DNA from: Longimicrobium sp.
GTDB lineage: Bacteria > Gemmatimonadota > Gemmatimonadetes > Longimicrobiales > Longimicrobiaceae
DNA: 64,000 bases
Assembly (NCBI RefSeq): GCF_036388275.1
Contig: NZ_DASVSF010000078.1
Coordinates: forward strand, 51,057-115,056
Reading direction: 5' to 3'
Shown here: piece after piece, positions 17,766 to 25,573 of the stretch
Numbering within the stretch: the first letter of the stretch is position 1
How the letters are laid out: every line of letters starts with the position of its first letter
Made by a program: the position numbers and the translations under genes
Notes under the pieces: model-generated
What the model was told of the DNA's origin: nothing
What the model saw: only the letters and a program-made list of their open reading frames with translations
The model's database searches: none

Positions 17766-18263
17766 ATGAACGTCGCCCTGCGCCCCACCACCGAGGCCGA
17801 CCTGGAGTTTCTACACCGGCTGTACGCCACCACGCGTGAGGACGAGCTGCGGCAGGTGCCGTGGGCGCCGGAGCAGAAGGCGGCCTTCGTTCGCCAGCAG
17901 TTCGAGGCGCAGCATGCGTTCTGGCGGGAGAACTACACCGACACGAGCTGGGACGTGATCGTGGCCGACGGAACCCCGATCGGCCGCCTGTACGTGGCTC
18001 GCTGGCCGGGCGACATCCGCATCGTCGACATCGCGCTGATGCCGGAGCACCGCGGAAGCGGGCTGGGCACGCGGCTGCTCCGCGAGCTGTTCGCCGAAGC
18101 CGACGCCACCCGACGGAAGGTGAGCATCCACGTGGAGGTGTTCAACCCCGCGCGGCGGCTGTACGAGCGGCTCGGGTTCGTGCAGGCGGGCGACCGCGGG
18201 GTGTACCTGCTGATGGAGCGGCCGCCGTGCGCGCGCGCGGTGCTGGCGGAGGCCCATGGCTGA
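17766..18263 (+). CDS. GNAT family N-acetyltransferase
   Basis: A 165-residue acetyl-CoA-dependent acyltransferase. It starts MNVALRPTTEADLEFLHRLY, has the strand pair WDVIVADGTPIGRLYVARW, the acetyl-CoA pyrophosphate loop LMPEHRGSGLGTRLLRELF (Q/RxxGxG/A pattern, about 97-115) and the C-terminal NPARRLYERLGFVQAGDRGV. The acceptor is unknown; lying directly after three collar genes and overlapping the next gene by 8 nt suggests it modifies a product of this locus. The start at 17766 is the family-like one; no good Shine-Dalgarno precedes it. Confidence 0.9.
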   Translation: MNVALRPTTEADLEFLHRLYATTREDELRQVPWAPEQKAAFVRQQFEAQHAFWRENYTDTSWDVIVADGTPIGRLYVARWPGDIRIVDIALMPEHRGSGLGTRLLRELFAEADATRRKVSIHVEVFNPARRLYERLGFVQAGDRGVYLLMERPPCARAVLAEAHG

Positions 18264-18555
18264 CGCCTTCACCGTCGACCGCTTTCTGCCGCACGTGGGT
18301 GAGGTTTTCCACCTGAGGGTGAGGGAGGGCGAGGAGGTGCCCCTCCTCCTCACAGAGATCTCGCGGCTGCCCAGCGACGGTTCGCGCCTGCGCACGCGCG
18401 AGCCGTTTTCGCTCGTGTTCCACGCGGCTCCGCGTACGCGGCTCGAGCAGCACGTGTATCGGCTCGAACATTCGGGCATGGAGCCGTTCGAGGCCTTCGT
18501 GGTACCCATCGAACCTGACCGCCACGGACCGCGGTTCGAGGTGATCTTCGCCTGA
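18256..18555 (+). CDS. Small DUF6916-like protein A
   Basis: A 99-residue soluble protein, MADAFTVDRFLPHVGEVFHL to FEVIFA. It matches the second small protein at 24377-24673 in layout: FTxxxFxPxxGExF near the start, FSLVFHAAP / FSLIFHTVP in the middle, HVYRLEHSGMEPFEAFVVPI near the end. I recall this pattern as DUF6916, a family of unknown function often found beside collar proteins; the name is from memory. Its ATG overlaps the GNAT stop by 8 nt (ATGGCTGA), so translation is probably coupled. Confidence 0.75.
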   Translation: MADAFTVDRFLPHVGEVFHLRVREGEEVPLLLTEISRLPSDGSRLRTREPFSLVFHAAPRTRLEQHVYRLEHSGMEPFEAFVVPIEPDRHGPRFEVIFA

Positions 18556-18588
18556 CTCGCGACGGGCGCTCCCTCGATCAGTTCACCC

Positions 18589-19401
18589 TCAGGGCGTCCG
18601 TCCCCCTCCCGGGGAATAGGCGCGATTCTCCAGCGCGTGAGCGTACAGCTCGCGCAGCTCCGCGATCTTGGCCGCGGGTCCGCTGGCGGTGGTGTCGGCC
18701 AGGTCGCCCAGTGCCATCAGCCCCACCCCGCCGCTGACGCTCGCGATGCGGATCCACATCTCGTCCGTCACCTTTCCACGCCCACTCCGCAGCACGTCCA
18801 GGTTCTGCTGAAGCATCGGCGGCGCGGGCTGCACGGTCTGCCGCTCCGCCTGCTCCGCCGCCTGCAGCATGGCGTCGATCTGCTCACGCGTGACGCCCGG
18901 CTGCCCCCGCATGGCTTCGGCCTGCTGCCGGAGCACCGTGGCCAGTTGACCGCCTGATGCCTGCGCCCGCCGGGCGGAGAGGTAGCCGCTCACCCAGCGC
19001 ATGCGGTCTCCCACGTATTCCATCTCCGCCGGGTTTGCGTCCGCGCGTCTCGCCGCGCGTACGTAAGTCGCCGTCAGGAAGTCGCTCCATCGCTTCATCG
19101 GGCGGTCGCGCCCGGCTTCCGGCTTTTCTGACGCCCCGGCCTCTCCCGCCTCGATCAGCCGGTGCATGGCTGGCGCTTCTGCCGTGACCAGGTCGAACTG
19201 GGCGAGCATGGTGCGCAGGTAGCGGTCTACCTGGTCGGGCGTCAGGCTGCTGTCGGCGGGGGCGGTGAAGGCCGCGCGTTCGCCGGCGGAGATCTCCGGC
19301 GCGTCTGCGGCGCGGTCCCGGCATGCGGTTGCACACAGCGCCCCCAGGAAGATCGCGGCGGCGCGCAAGACGGCGGACGGTCGGATGGCGCCCTGGTTCA
19401 T
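18589..19401 (-). CDS. Predicted helical lipoprotein, unknown function
   Basis: A 270-residue predicted lipoprotein. ATG 19401 gives MNQGAIRPSAVLRAAAIFLG with the lipobox LCATAC (Cys27); an ATG 12 codons upstream is also possible. After the Cys there is a helical, polar protein: LTPDQVDRYLRTMLAQFDLV, an R/A-rich middle and IAELRELYAHALENRAYSP at the end. I recognise no family. It is convergent with the DUF6916-like gene and follows the Tat-collar gene on the same strand after a hairpin. Confidence 0.7.
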   Translation of the reverse strand: MNQGAIRPSAVLRAAAIFLGALCATACRDRAADAPEISAGERAAFTAPADSSLTPDQVDRYLRTMLAQFDLVTAEAPAMHRLIEAGEAGASEKPEAGRDRPMKRWSDFLTATYVRAARRADANPAEMEYVGDRMRWVSGYLSARRAQASGGQLATVLRQQAEAMRGQPGVTREQIDAMLQAAEQAERQTVQPAPPMLQQNLDVLRSGRGKVTDEMWIRIASVSGGVGLMALGDLADTTASGPAAKIAELRELYAHALENRAYSPGGGRTP

Positions 19402-19442
19402 CGTGGATCGGGGGAGGAAGACCGGGGGAGGTGACATGCGTA

Positions 19443-19472
19443 GAGCCGGCCCGAACACGACCGGACCGGCTC
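19443..19472 (-). terminator. Hairpin between Tat-collar gene and lipoprotein gene
   Basis: GAGCCGG (19443-19449) and CCGGCTC (19466-19472) form a 7-bp stem in the 110-nt gap. No T-run, so termination is uncertain. Confidence 0.4.
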
Positions 19473-19511
19473 CACAAGGCGGAGGATGCCTTTGCCCGTT
19501 TAGCCTGGCGC

Positions 19512-20225
19512 TCAGTTGCGCGACGGGAAGATGCCCTGCAGCGCGATGATGAAGTTCAGCACCAGGTAGGGCATCATGTTGTTGTGAGGCTGGCTGCCTC
19601 CCACGCTGGTGACGTTGACCGGGTTGAGCGTCGTAAGGCTCGTCGCGGGCCCGTAAACCTTCTGGGGCGCGCCCGCGAGCACGGTGTTCGTGGACACCGG
19701 CGTGTCGCCATCCGTCGTTGATGCCAGCAACGGGTGGGTGTGGGTGGGCAGCTGCTGGCTGTTCACGGTAACGCTGGTGCTGCCCGCCGCTTCCCCCAGG
19801 TTGTGCGAGGCGTCGAAGTGGATGGGCACCCGCCCCCGGAGGTTGGGCAGGGCGAAGTTGGTCTGGCCGTTGCCGCCGTATGTCGTTCCCAGTAGCGCGA
19901 ACAGCGCCTGGTTCTGGTTGATCGGGAGGAGCTGGCCATTGCACAACGCCCAGCCTTTGGGGGGGAAGTTGAACGATACGATCTTGATTTCCGAGAGAAA
20001 GGCCTCGGAGCCGTTCATCGTTCCGACCTCCTTCCCCGCATCCGTTTCACCGTCCTCGGTTCCGAGCGGGTTGAAGTCTTCGTCGACGCAGGCGGCCAGC
20101 AGGCCGGGGAGCAGGACGGCGCCGGCTCCGAACGCGACGCGGCGCAGGACCTCACGGCGCGTAATCTGGTTGGCGGCCCGGATGTCCTCGGGACTCCGCT
20201 CGTGTTCCTCAGGCAGAATGATCAT
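19512..20225 (-). CDS. Collar domain protein 4 with Tat/lipoprotein leader and internal start
   Basis: From ATG 20225 the protein has 237 residues. It has a twin-arginine motif TRREVLRR (22-29), a hydrophobic stretch and the lipobox GLLAAC (Cys46), then a polar linker (DEDFNPLGTEDGETDAG) and a collar domain from residue 70 (MNGSEAFLSEIKIVSFNF) to the end NFIIALQGIFPSRN. The ATG of residue 70 (20018) is preceded by AAGGAGGT at 8-nt spacing, far better than anything before 20225, so a 168-residue form without leader is probably also, or mainly, made. The collar part is nearly identical to collar protein 1 at 16056-16556 in inverted orientation. Probably one form is membrane-anchored outside and one cytosolic. 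Confidence 0.8.
   Translation of the reverse strand: MIILPEEHERSPEDIRAANQITRREVLRRVAFGAGAVLLPGLLAACVDEDFNPLGTEDGETDAGKEVGTMNGSEAFLSEIKIVSFNFPPKGWALCNGQLLPINQNQALFALLGTTYGGNGQTNFALPNLRGRVPIHFDASHNLGEAAGSTSVTVNSQQLPTHTHPLLASTTDGDTPVSTNTVLAGAPQKVYGPATSLTTLNPVNVTSVGGSQPHNNMMPYLVLNFIIALQGIFPSRN
20026..20033 (-). promoter_or_regulatory. Strong internal Shine-Dalgarno within collar gene 4
   Basis: AAGGAGGT on the minus strand, 8 nt before the internal ATG at 20018. It decides a likely second start of the collar domain. Confidence 0.65.
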
Positions 20226-20804
20226 GGGAGCTGGGGGTGCAGGTAGGTGGATTTTCCGGGAGCCGAAGCAGCCGTGCCACTCGCGGGGAGATACGCGACG
20301 CCATGGGAACGGGTACCGGCGCGGAGGCAGCGTGGGCCAGGAGAGGAGTGCAACTTCGCGCAGATCGTTACTGAAGTCAAGCGGATTCAGGCCCTTCGAG
20401 CCCTGCCGCGTCCATGGGGCCGTTCCATCCCGCACGGCGGCAGCGCCGTCCCGCGGTTCTCGGTTCCTCTGCAGAAGCGGGCTGGTAGTGTGCATTTTCT
20501 GCCCCAGAAGTGGGACGGTTATGCCTCACCTTCGGGGCCGGAGCGACAGCCAGGCACCCGGATCCGTCGGAGTGGTGCCGCTGTTCGGCTTCACACAATC
20601 GGGCGCGCTTCCTGCCAGATAATCTGTCGCCGAAGCATGCAACCGTCAGCGGGTGCTTGCGCCCCCGACACCTTCCACCCGGTCCAGGGCAGTCTCTTTC
20701 CCCCGGAATCAGACGAATTTCTCTCTCGCTCGTCTCGCGCCAGCGGGAGAGGGGTGTAAGGGCGTTTCCCGACTGCCCTTCCTTACCTTTCGAGGAGCTT
20801 CCCG
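20226..20804. other. Divergent intergenic region, 579 bp
   Basis: No gene recognised. Open frames exist on both strands but show no motif and no ribosome binding site. It must hold promoters for the Tat-collar gene (leftward) and the 1161-residue lipoprotein (rightward), whose ATG is preceded by GAGGAG. I saw no convincing -35/-10 pair. Confidence 0.4.
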
Positions 20805-23800
20805 ATGTCCCGTTCCAAGTACGTGACGCGCACAGCCTTGCTCTGCGCGCTGGCCGCCTGCACGGGCGACATGACCTCGCCCACGGCCCTGGATGACGCG
20901 GCGGCGGACGCCGCCCTTTCGGACGCGGCGCACAGCGGTGCCGTGCCTGGGTTCTACTTCCTGCCCCCGATGGTGTCCGCGGCGTCGTATACGGGCACCT
21001 TCGACGCGGGCCTGCAGCCCCGCGTGGAGATCTGCCAGCTCGCGGGCCCGGCGTGCGGGCCCGTGATCGCCTCGTTCCCGTTCGGCGCTGGATCGTCATC
21101 GGTGCGGGTGGATGCGGCCGCACAGCACTACATCGCCAACTGGAACACTTCCAAGTCGCTGGACCCCGCCAAGTTCTACCGCGTGCAGGTGTTCGTGGGA
21201 ACCTTCCGGCTGGGCTACGCCGACGTGGACGTCGTGCGCACGGGCAGTGAGAAGAACGCGGTGGACCAGACGCAGTTCGTACCCCTGGTCGCCGGCCAGA
21301 CTCTCCCCGTGAAGTTCCGCATCGAAAAGGGGATCGCCGCGCAGGTAGCGGTGAACCCCGATTCGGCCTCGGTTGCCGTGGGTGGCACCCAGCCTTTCAC
21401 GGCCACGGTGACGGATCTCCACGGGAACGTCATCCCCGCGGCCCCGGTGACATGGTCCAGCTCCGCGGCCGCGGTGGCGACGGTCGACGGGTCGGGGCTG
21501 GCGACGGGGGTGGCGACGGGGCAGGCGGCGATCACGGCCACGTCGGGTGGCGCGTCGGACACCGCCCTGCTCACCGTCTCGAACCCCAATACCCCGCCGG
21601 TGGTGCACCCCGACACCTTCCAGGCGATCGGCAACGTGACGGTGCCGGTCCCCGCGCCCGGGCTGCTGGCGAACGACACGGATGGCGAGGGCAACGCGCT
21701 GCAGGTGGTGGCGGGCTCGTACCCGACCACCGGCGGCGGCACGGTGACCGTGAACGCGGACGGCAGCTTCGTCTACCTGAGCGCCGCCGGCTTCACCGGC
21801 ACCGACAGCTTCAGCTACACGGTGACCGACGGGCAGGCCACCTCGAGCGCCGCGGCGTCGGTCGTATCGGCGTACCGCGTCTGGTACGTGGACAACGCCG
21901 CGGCCGGGCCGGGCGACGGGCGCGACGCATCGCCCTTCAGCGGGCTTTCGGGGGCGGAGAGCGCTTCGGCGCCCGGCGAAACGCTGTTCATCCGCACGGG
22001 CGCAGGAGCATACGACGGCGGGATCACCCTCAAGACGGGGCAGTCGCTGACCGGCCAGGGGGTGGCCGCGAACGTGACGGCTACTGTGAACGGCCAGACG
22101 CTGGTTCTGCTGGCCGCGGGCTCGGCCCCCACGATCGCGAAGGCGTCGGGTACGACAGTGCAGGTCGCCGCCGGCAACGTGGTGCAGGGGCTGCAGGTGA
22201 CCTCGGCCGCCGGCGCGGGAATCGGGGGCTCCGGCTTCGGCTCTCTCCTGGTGGGTGCCGTCTCCGTGTCCGCCCAGGGCGGGCCGGCGCTGGACCTGTC
22301 CGCGGGGAACGTCTCCGGGGCCTTTGCTTCGTTGTCTTCGGCCGGCAGCCCCGGGGCGGGAATCCGCCTGGTGGGGGTGGGCGGATCGTTCTCGGCGGCG
22401 GGCGGAGCCATCACCGGCGCGGGCGGGCCGGCGGTGCAGGTGCTGGGCGGCGCAGGCGGCTTCAGCTATGGCGGCGACATCGCCGTCGCCGGTCCGCTGG
22501 CGGTTTCGGTGACGGGGCGCACGGGCGGAGCGTTGACCTTCGGCGGCACCATTGCCTCTACGGGGCAGGGCATTGCCGTCCAGAACAACTCCGCGGGGAG
22601 CGTGGCGTTCACGGGGAGCAGCAAGTCGCTGGCTACCGGCGCCAACCCGGGCGTGTCGCTGTCGAACAACGCTGGCGCCGAGATCTCGTTCGGCGGCGGC
22701 GGTCTGGCGATCGCCACCACCACGGGAACGGCGTTCTCGGCTACGGGCGGTGGCACCGTGACGGTCACGGGGGCGGGGAACACGGCGACCAGCATGGGCG
22801 GCACGGCCGTCCGCATCGAAAACACCGGCATCGGCGCGCCCGCGGGCATCAGCTTCTACTCCGTCTCGGCGACTGGCGGCGCGAACGCGATCGTGCTGGC
22901 GAACACGGGCAGCGGCGGCTTCCAGGTCACCGGCGACGGCGCGAGCGATGCCTTGAACGCCACGCGCGGCCGGACCACGGCTCGGAACGGCGGCGGCATC
23001 GTCGCGCTGGGCTCTGGCGGCACGATTTCAGGGGTGACCGGCGCCGGTGTCTTCCTGAGCGGCGCGACCGACGTGGTGCTCCGCAACCTGGTCGTGCAGG
23101 GCAACGGCGGCGATGGAATCGAGGCGGAAAACGTTGCCGGCCTGACGTTGGACAACGCGCTGATCACCGGCCACGCCGACAGCCACGGTGTCCACGGCAC
23201 CGGCGTCTCGGGGCTGAGCATCGTTCACTCGGACGTAGGTCAGAACGCCACCCTCGCCGGGGCGGTGGAAGCGGCGGATGTCTGGAACGTGCGTTTCGAC
23301 GGCCTCTCCGGCATCGCGACCGTGGAGCGTAGCGTCGTCCACCACTCGCAGGAGACGGTGTTCGGGGTGGTGAATGGAAGCGGCTCGCTCAGCCTGACCA
23401 TCTCGAACACGAACATCACCGATACGGGCACCGGCGGCAGCGGTGACACCGGTCTGCATCTCAGCGCTGCGGGGAACGCCAGCATGGCGGTTGCGCTGCA
23501 AAACGACAGCATCGCGAGAACGCGCTCACGTGGCGTCGCGGCCTCCACCGCGCTGGCTTCGGCGGCGTCGGTGAACCTTACGGTGACCGGCAGCCACTTC
23601 ACGGACAACACTACCGCGGGGCTGGAACTGGTGCACGGGTCCGGCGGAACGGCGTCGTTCAGCTTTGCGGGGAACAACTTCCAGCGCCACGGCAGCGTGC
23701 CCATCAACGTCAACAGGCTGGCAAGCTCCAGCTTCTCGGCGTTCGGTGCCTTGGAAGGTACCATCTCCGGCAACACCATCGGCACGGCGGGTATCGCCGG

Positions 23801-24290
23801 GTCGGGAACCACGGTCTCGGCGAACGGGATCCAGGTGCGGTCGAACGGCAGCGGCGGGAGCACGCGGGTGGCGATCGTGAACAACAAGATCCGCAGGGTG
23901 GGGCAGCACGGCATCTTCGTAAGCGCGGTGGACGCCAGCAGCCCCGGCACCACGCTCGAGGCGCGGATCGAGGGGAACGACGTGAGTGACCTGTCGGCCG
24001 GCGCTCTTGACGGCATCAACGTGCTGCCGGGTGCGTTGAGCACCGACGTCCCCACGGTCTGCCTGGACGTCAGGAACAACGTCTCCACCGGCGTTCGCAA
24101 CGGGTTGCGCGCACGCACCTCCGGCATCCCGGCGGCGGCGCCCACCATTCGCCTCGAAGGCTGGGATGGGGTGACGGCGGTGAACACGTATTTCGCGGGC
24201 CAGAACACCCTGTCGGGTGGTGGAGGTGCGGTGAGCACCACCGCAGGCACGGGCACGTTCACCCCGGTCGCAAGCTGCAACACACCCTGA
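20805..24290 (+). CDS. Surface lipoprotein with Ig-like, cadherin-like and beta-helix domains
   Basis: An 1161-residue exported protein. MSRSKYVTRTALLCALAAC gives a lipobox Cys19. Its N-terminal domain (about 48-180: GFYFLPPMV, NWNTSKSLDPAKFYRVQVFV, FVPLVAGQTLPVKFRIEKG) is different from the LDC module. Then follow a Big_2 Ig-like domain (about 181-261, VTWSSSAAAVATVDG), a cadherin/VCBS-like domain (about 262-357, GLLANDTDGEGN, SFSYTVTDGQ) and a pectin-lyase-like beta-helix (about 358-1161) starting at WYVDNAAAGPGDGRDASPF. The last three parts parallel the 1963-residue protein, including GGFQVTGDGASDA and NPINVNRL-like rungs. GAGGAG sits 7 nt before the ATG. Likely an adhesin or matrix protein; ligand unknown. 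Confidence 0.85.
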   Translation: MSRSKYVTRTALLCALAACTGDMTSPTALDDAAADAALSDAAHSGAVPGFYFLPPMVSAASYTGTFDAGLQPRVEICQLAGPACGPVIASFPFGAGSSSVRVDAAAQHYIANWNTSKSLDPAKFYRVQVFVGTFRLGYADVDVVRTGSEKNAVDQTQFVPLVAGQTLPVKFRIEKGIAAQVAVNPDSASVAVGGTQPFTATVTDLHGNVIPAAPVTWSSSAAAVATVDGSGLATGVATGQAAITATSGGASDTALLTVSNPNTPPVVHPDTFQAIGNVTVPVPAPGLLANDTDGEGNALQVVAGSYPTTGGGTVTVNADGSFVYLSAAGFTGTDSFSYTVTDGQATSSAAASVVSAYRVWYVDNAAAGPGDGRDASPFSGLSGAESASAPGETLFIRTGAGAYDGGITLKTGQSLTGQGVAANVTATVNGQTLVLLAAGSAPTIAKASGTTVQVAAGNVVQGLQVTSAAGAGIGGSGFGSLLVGAVSVSAQGGPALDLSAGNVSGAFASLSSAGSPGAGIRLVGVGGSFSAAGGAITGAGGPAVQVLGGAGGFSYGGDIAVAGPLAVSVTGRTGGALTFGGTIASTGQGIAVQNNSAGSVAFTGSSKSLATGANPGVSLSNNAGAEISFGGGGLAIATTTGTAFSATGGGTVTVTGAGNTATSMGGTAVRIENTGIGAPAGISFYSVSATGGANAIVLANTGSGGFQVTGDGASDALNATRGRTTARNGGGIVALGSGGTISGVTGAGVFLSGATDVVLRNLVVQGNGGDGIEAENVAGLTLDNALITGHADSHGVHGTGVSGLSIVHSDVGQNATLAGAVEAADVWNVRFDGLSGIATVERSVVHHSQETVFGVVNGSGSLSLTISNTNITDTGTGGSGDTGLHLSAAGNASMAVALQNDSIARTRSRGVAASTALASAASVNLTVTGSHFTDNTTAGLELVHGSGGTASFSFAGNNFQRHGSVPINVNRLASSSFSAFGALEGTISGNTIGTAGIAGSGTTVSANGIQVRSNGSGGSTRVAIVNNKIRRVGQHGIFVSAVDASSPGTTLEARIEGNDVSDLSAGALDGINVLPGALSTDVPTVCLDVRNNVSTGVRNGLRARTSGIPAAAPTIRLEGWDGVTAVNTYFAGQNTLSGGGGAVSTTAGTGTFTPVASCNTP

Positions 24291-24317
24291 ACCGCGCCGG
24301 GCGCGCCCGGTAGATGA

Positions 24318-24353
24318 ACGCGGGGCCGGTGGCATTCGCCACCGGCCCCGCGT
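24318..24353. terminator. 16-bp hairpin between convergent genes
   Basis: ACGCGGGGCCGGTGGC (24318-24333), loop ATTC, and its exact complement (24338-24353). It lies between the convergent beta-helix and DUF6916-like genes and probably serves both. Confidence 0.8.
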
Positions 24354-24376
24354 GCGTGGGACCCCGCCGCCGCGTA

Positions 24377-24673
24377 TCAGGTGAACACGGCCTCGTAGCG
24401 CATCCCGCGCTCGTCGGGACCAATCGGGGCCAGAAAGATCTCGAACGGTCCCATGTTCTCGTTCTCCACCCGGTAGATCCCCTGGGGGACCACCGCCTGC
24501 GGGACGGTGTGGAAGATCAGCGAGAACGCCACGCGCGGCCGCTCCGGTGATTCACCGCCCCAGGGAAACACCTCCGTCAGCTTCGTCGGCAGGCGGTTCT
24601 CCTCGTTGAGCACGATCGTGAAGAGCTCGCCAAGACGCGGCTGAAAAGTTTCAATCGTAAACGTATCGAGCAT
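24377..24673 (-). CDS. Small DUF6916-like protein B
   Basis: A 98-residue homologue of the protein at 18256-18555: MLDTFTIETFQPRLGELFTI, FSLIFHTVPQAVVPQGIYRV, MGPFEIFLAPIGPD, ending YEAVFT. Start at 24673 chosen because it aligns with its paralogue; a longer in-frame start has no motif. Unknown function. It bounds the collar/beta-helix locus on the right, with the acyl-CoA genes beginning 118 nt further on. Confidence 0.75.
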   Translation of the reverse strand: MLDTFTIETFQPRLGELFTIVLNEENRLPTKLTEVFPWGGESPERPRVAFSLIFHTVPQAVVPQGIYRVENENMGPFEIFLAPIGPDERGMRYEAVFT

Positions 24674-24790
24674 GGTTGTTTGTGTGCTTGGGTGTGGAGG
24701 GGCGCTGACCAAGTCTCGGACGTAATGTAGCGATTCCGCGTTTGCCGCACAGCCGCGCGATCAGGGCGTGGCCGCCCCCCTGCGCCCCGC

Positions 24791-25573
24791 TCATCGCCCC
24801 GTGAACTCCGCTGGGCGCTTCTCCAGGAACGCCGCCACGCCCTCGCGCTTGTCGTCGCTTCCGAAGCAGGTGATGAAGGCCTCGGTCTCGTACTGGAGCC
24901 CCGCGGCCAGCGGCATCTCGGCGGCGGCGCGCACGGCGGACTTGGCCATGCGCAGCGCCACGGGAGACTTGGCCGCCATCCCGCGCGCGAACTCCAGCGT
25001 GCGCTCGCGCAGCTCGGCGGCGGGGTGGACGACATCCACCAGGCCGATGCGGAGCGCCTCCGCCGCGGCGATGATCTCGCCCGACAGGATCAACCGCATC
25101 GCCTGGCCGGTGCCCACCACGCGCGGAAGGCGCTGCGTGCCCCCGCCGCCGGGGATGATGCCCAGGTTGATCTCCGGCTGCCCCAGCTTGGCCGTGTCGG
25201 CCGCCAGGCGGACGTCGCAGGCCAGCGCCAGCTCGCACCCGCCGCCCAGCGCCAGCCCGTTGATCATGGCCAGCACCGGCTTGGGATACGCCGCCACCTC
25301 GTCGAACACGCGGCGGCCCGTCATCGCCGCCCTCTGCTCCAGCGGCGTGCGCTGCGCGAACTCGCCGATGTCGGCGCCGGCGACGAACGCCTTGTCGCCC
25401 GCGCCGGTGATCACCAGCACCCGCACGGAATCGTCGTCGCGCAACTCGTCGAGCACGGCGATCAGCTCGGCGCGAACCTGCGCGCTCAGGGCGTTGCGCT
25501 TCTCGGGGCGGTTGATGGTGACGATCGCGACCGCGCCGTCGCGTTCGATCTGCAGCAGCTCGTACGCGCTCAC
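24791..25573 (-). CDS. Enoyl-CoA hydratase
   Basis: A 260-residue crotonase-fold enzyme adding water to trans-2-enoyl-CoA. Both catalytic glutamates are present in the right contexts: NGLALGGGCELALACDVR and GQPEINLGIIPGGGGTQRL. The oxyanion-hole region is FVAGADIGEF. The GTG start overlaps the stop of the 3-hydroxyacyl-CoA dehydrogenase gene (GTGA), so the two are translationally coupled and catalyse successive beta-oxidation steps. PaaF-like use in phenylacetate breakdown is an alternative. Confidence 0.93.
   Translation of the reverse strand: MSAYELLQIERDGAVAIVTINRPEKRNALSAQVRAELIAVLDELRDDDSVRVLVITGAGDKAFVAGADIGEFAQRTPLEQRAAMTGRRVFDEVAAYPKPVLAMINGLALGGGCELALACDVRLAADTAKLGQPEINLGIIPGGGGTQRLPRVVGTGQAMRLILSGEIIAAAEALRIGLVDVVHPAAELRERTLEFARGMAAKSPVALRMAKSAVRAAAEMPLAAGLQYETEAFITCFGSDDKREGVAAFLEKRPAEFTGR

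Noticed and set aside
18957..19549. Plus-strand frames opposite the helical lipoprotein
   Set aside because: The minus strand has a signal peptide with lipobox in the right place; the plus frames have none.
20247..20759. A 170-codon frame in the divergent gap
   Set aside because: No motif, no Shine-Dalgarno, composition like shadow frames; overlaps the expected promoters.
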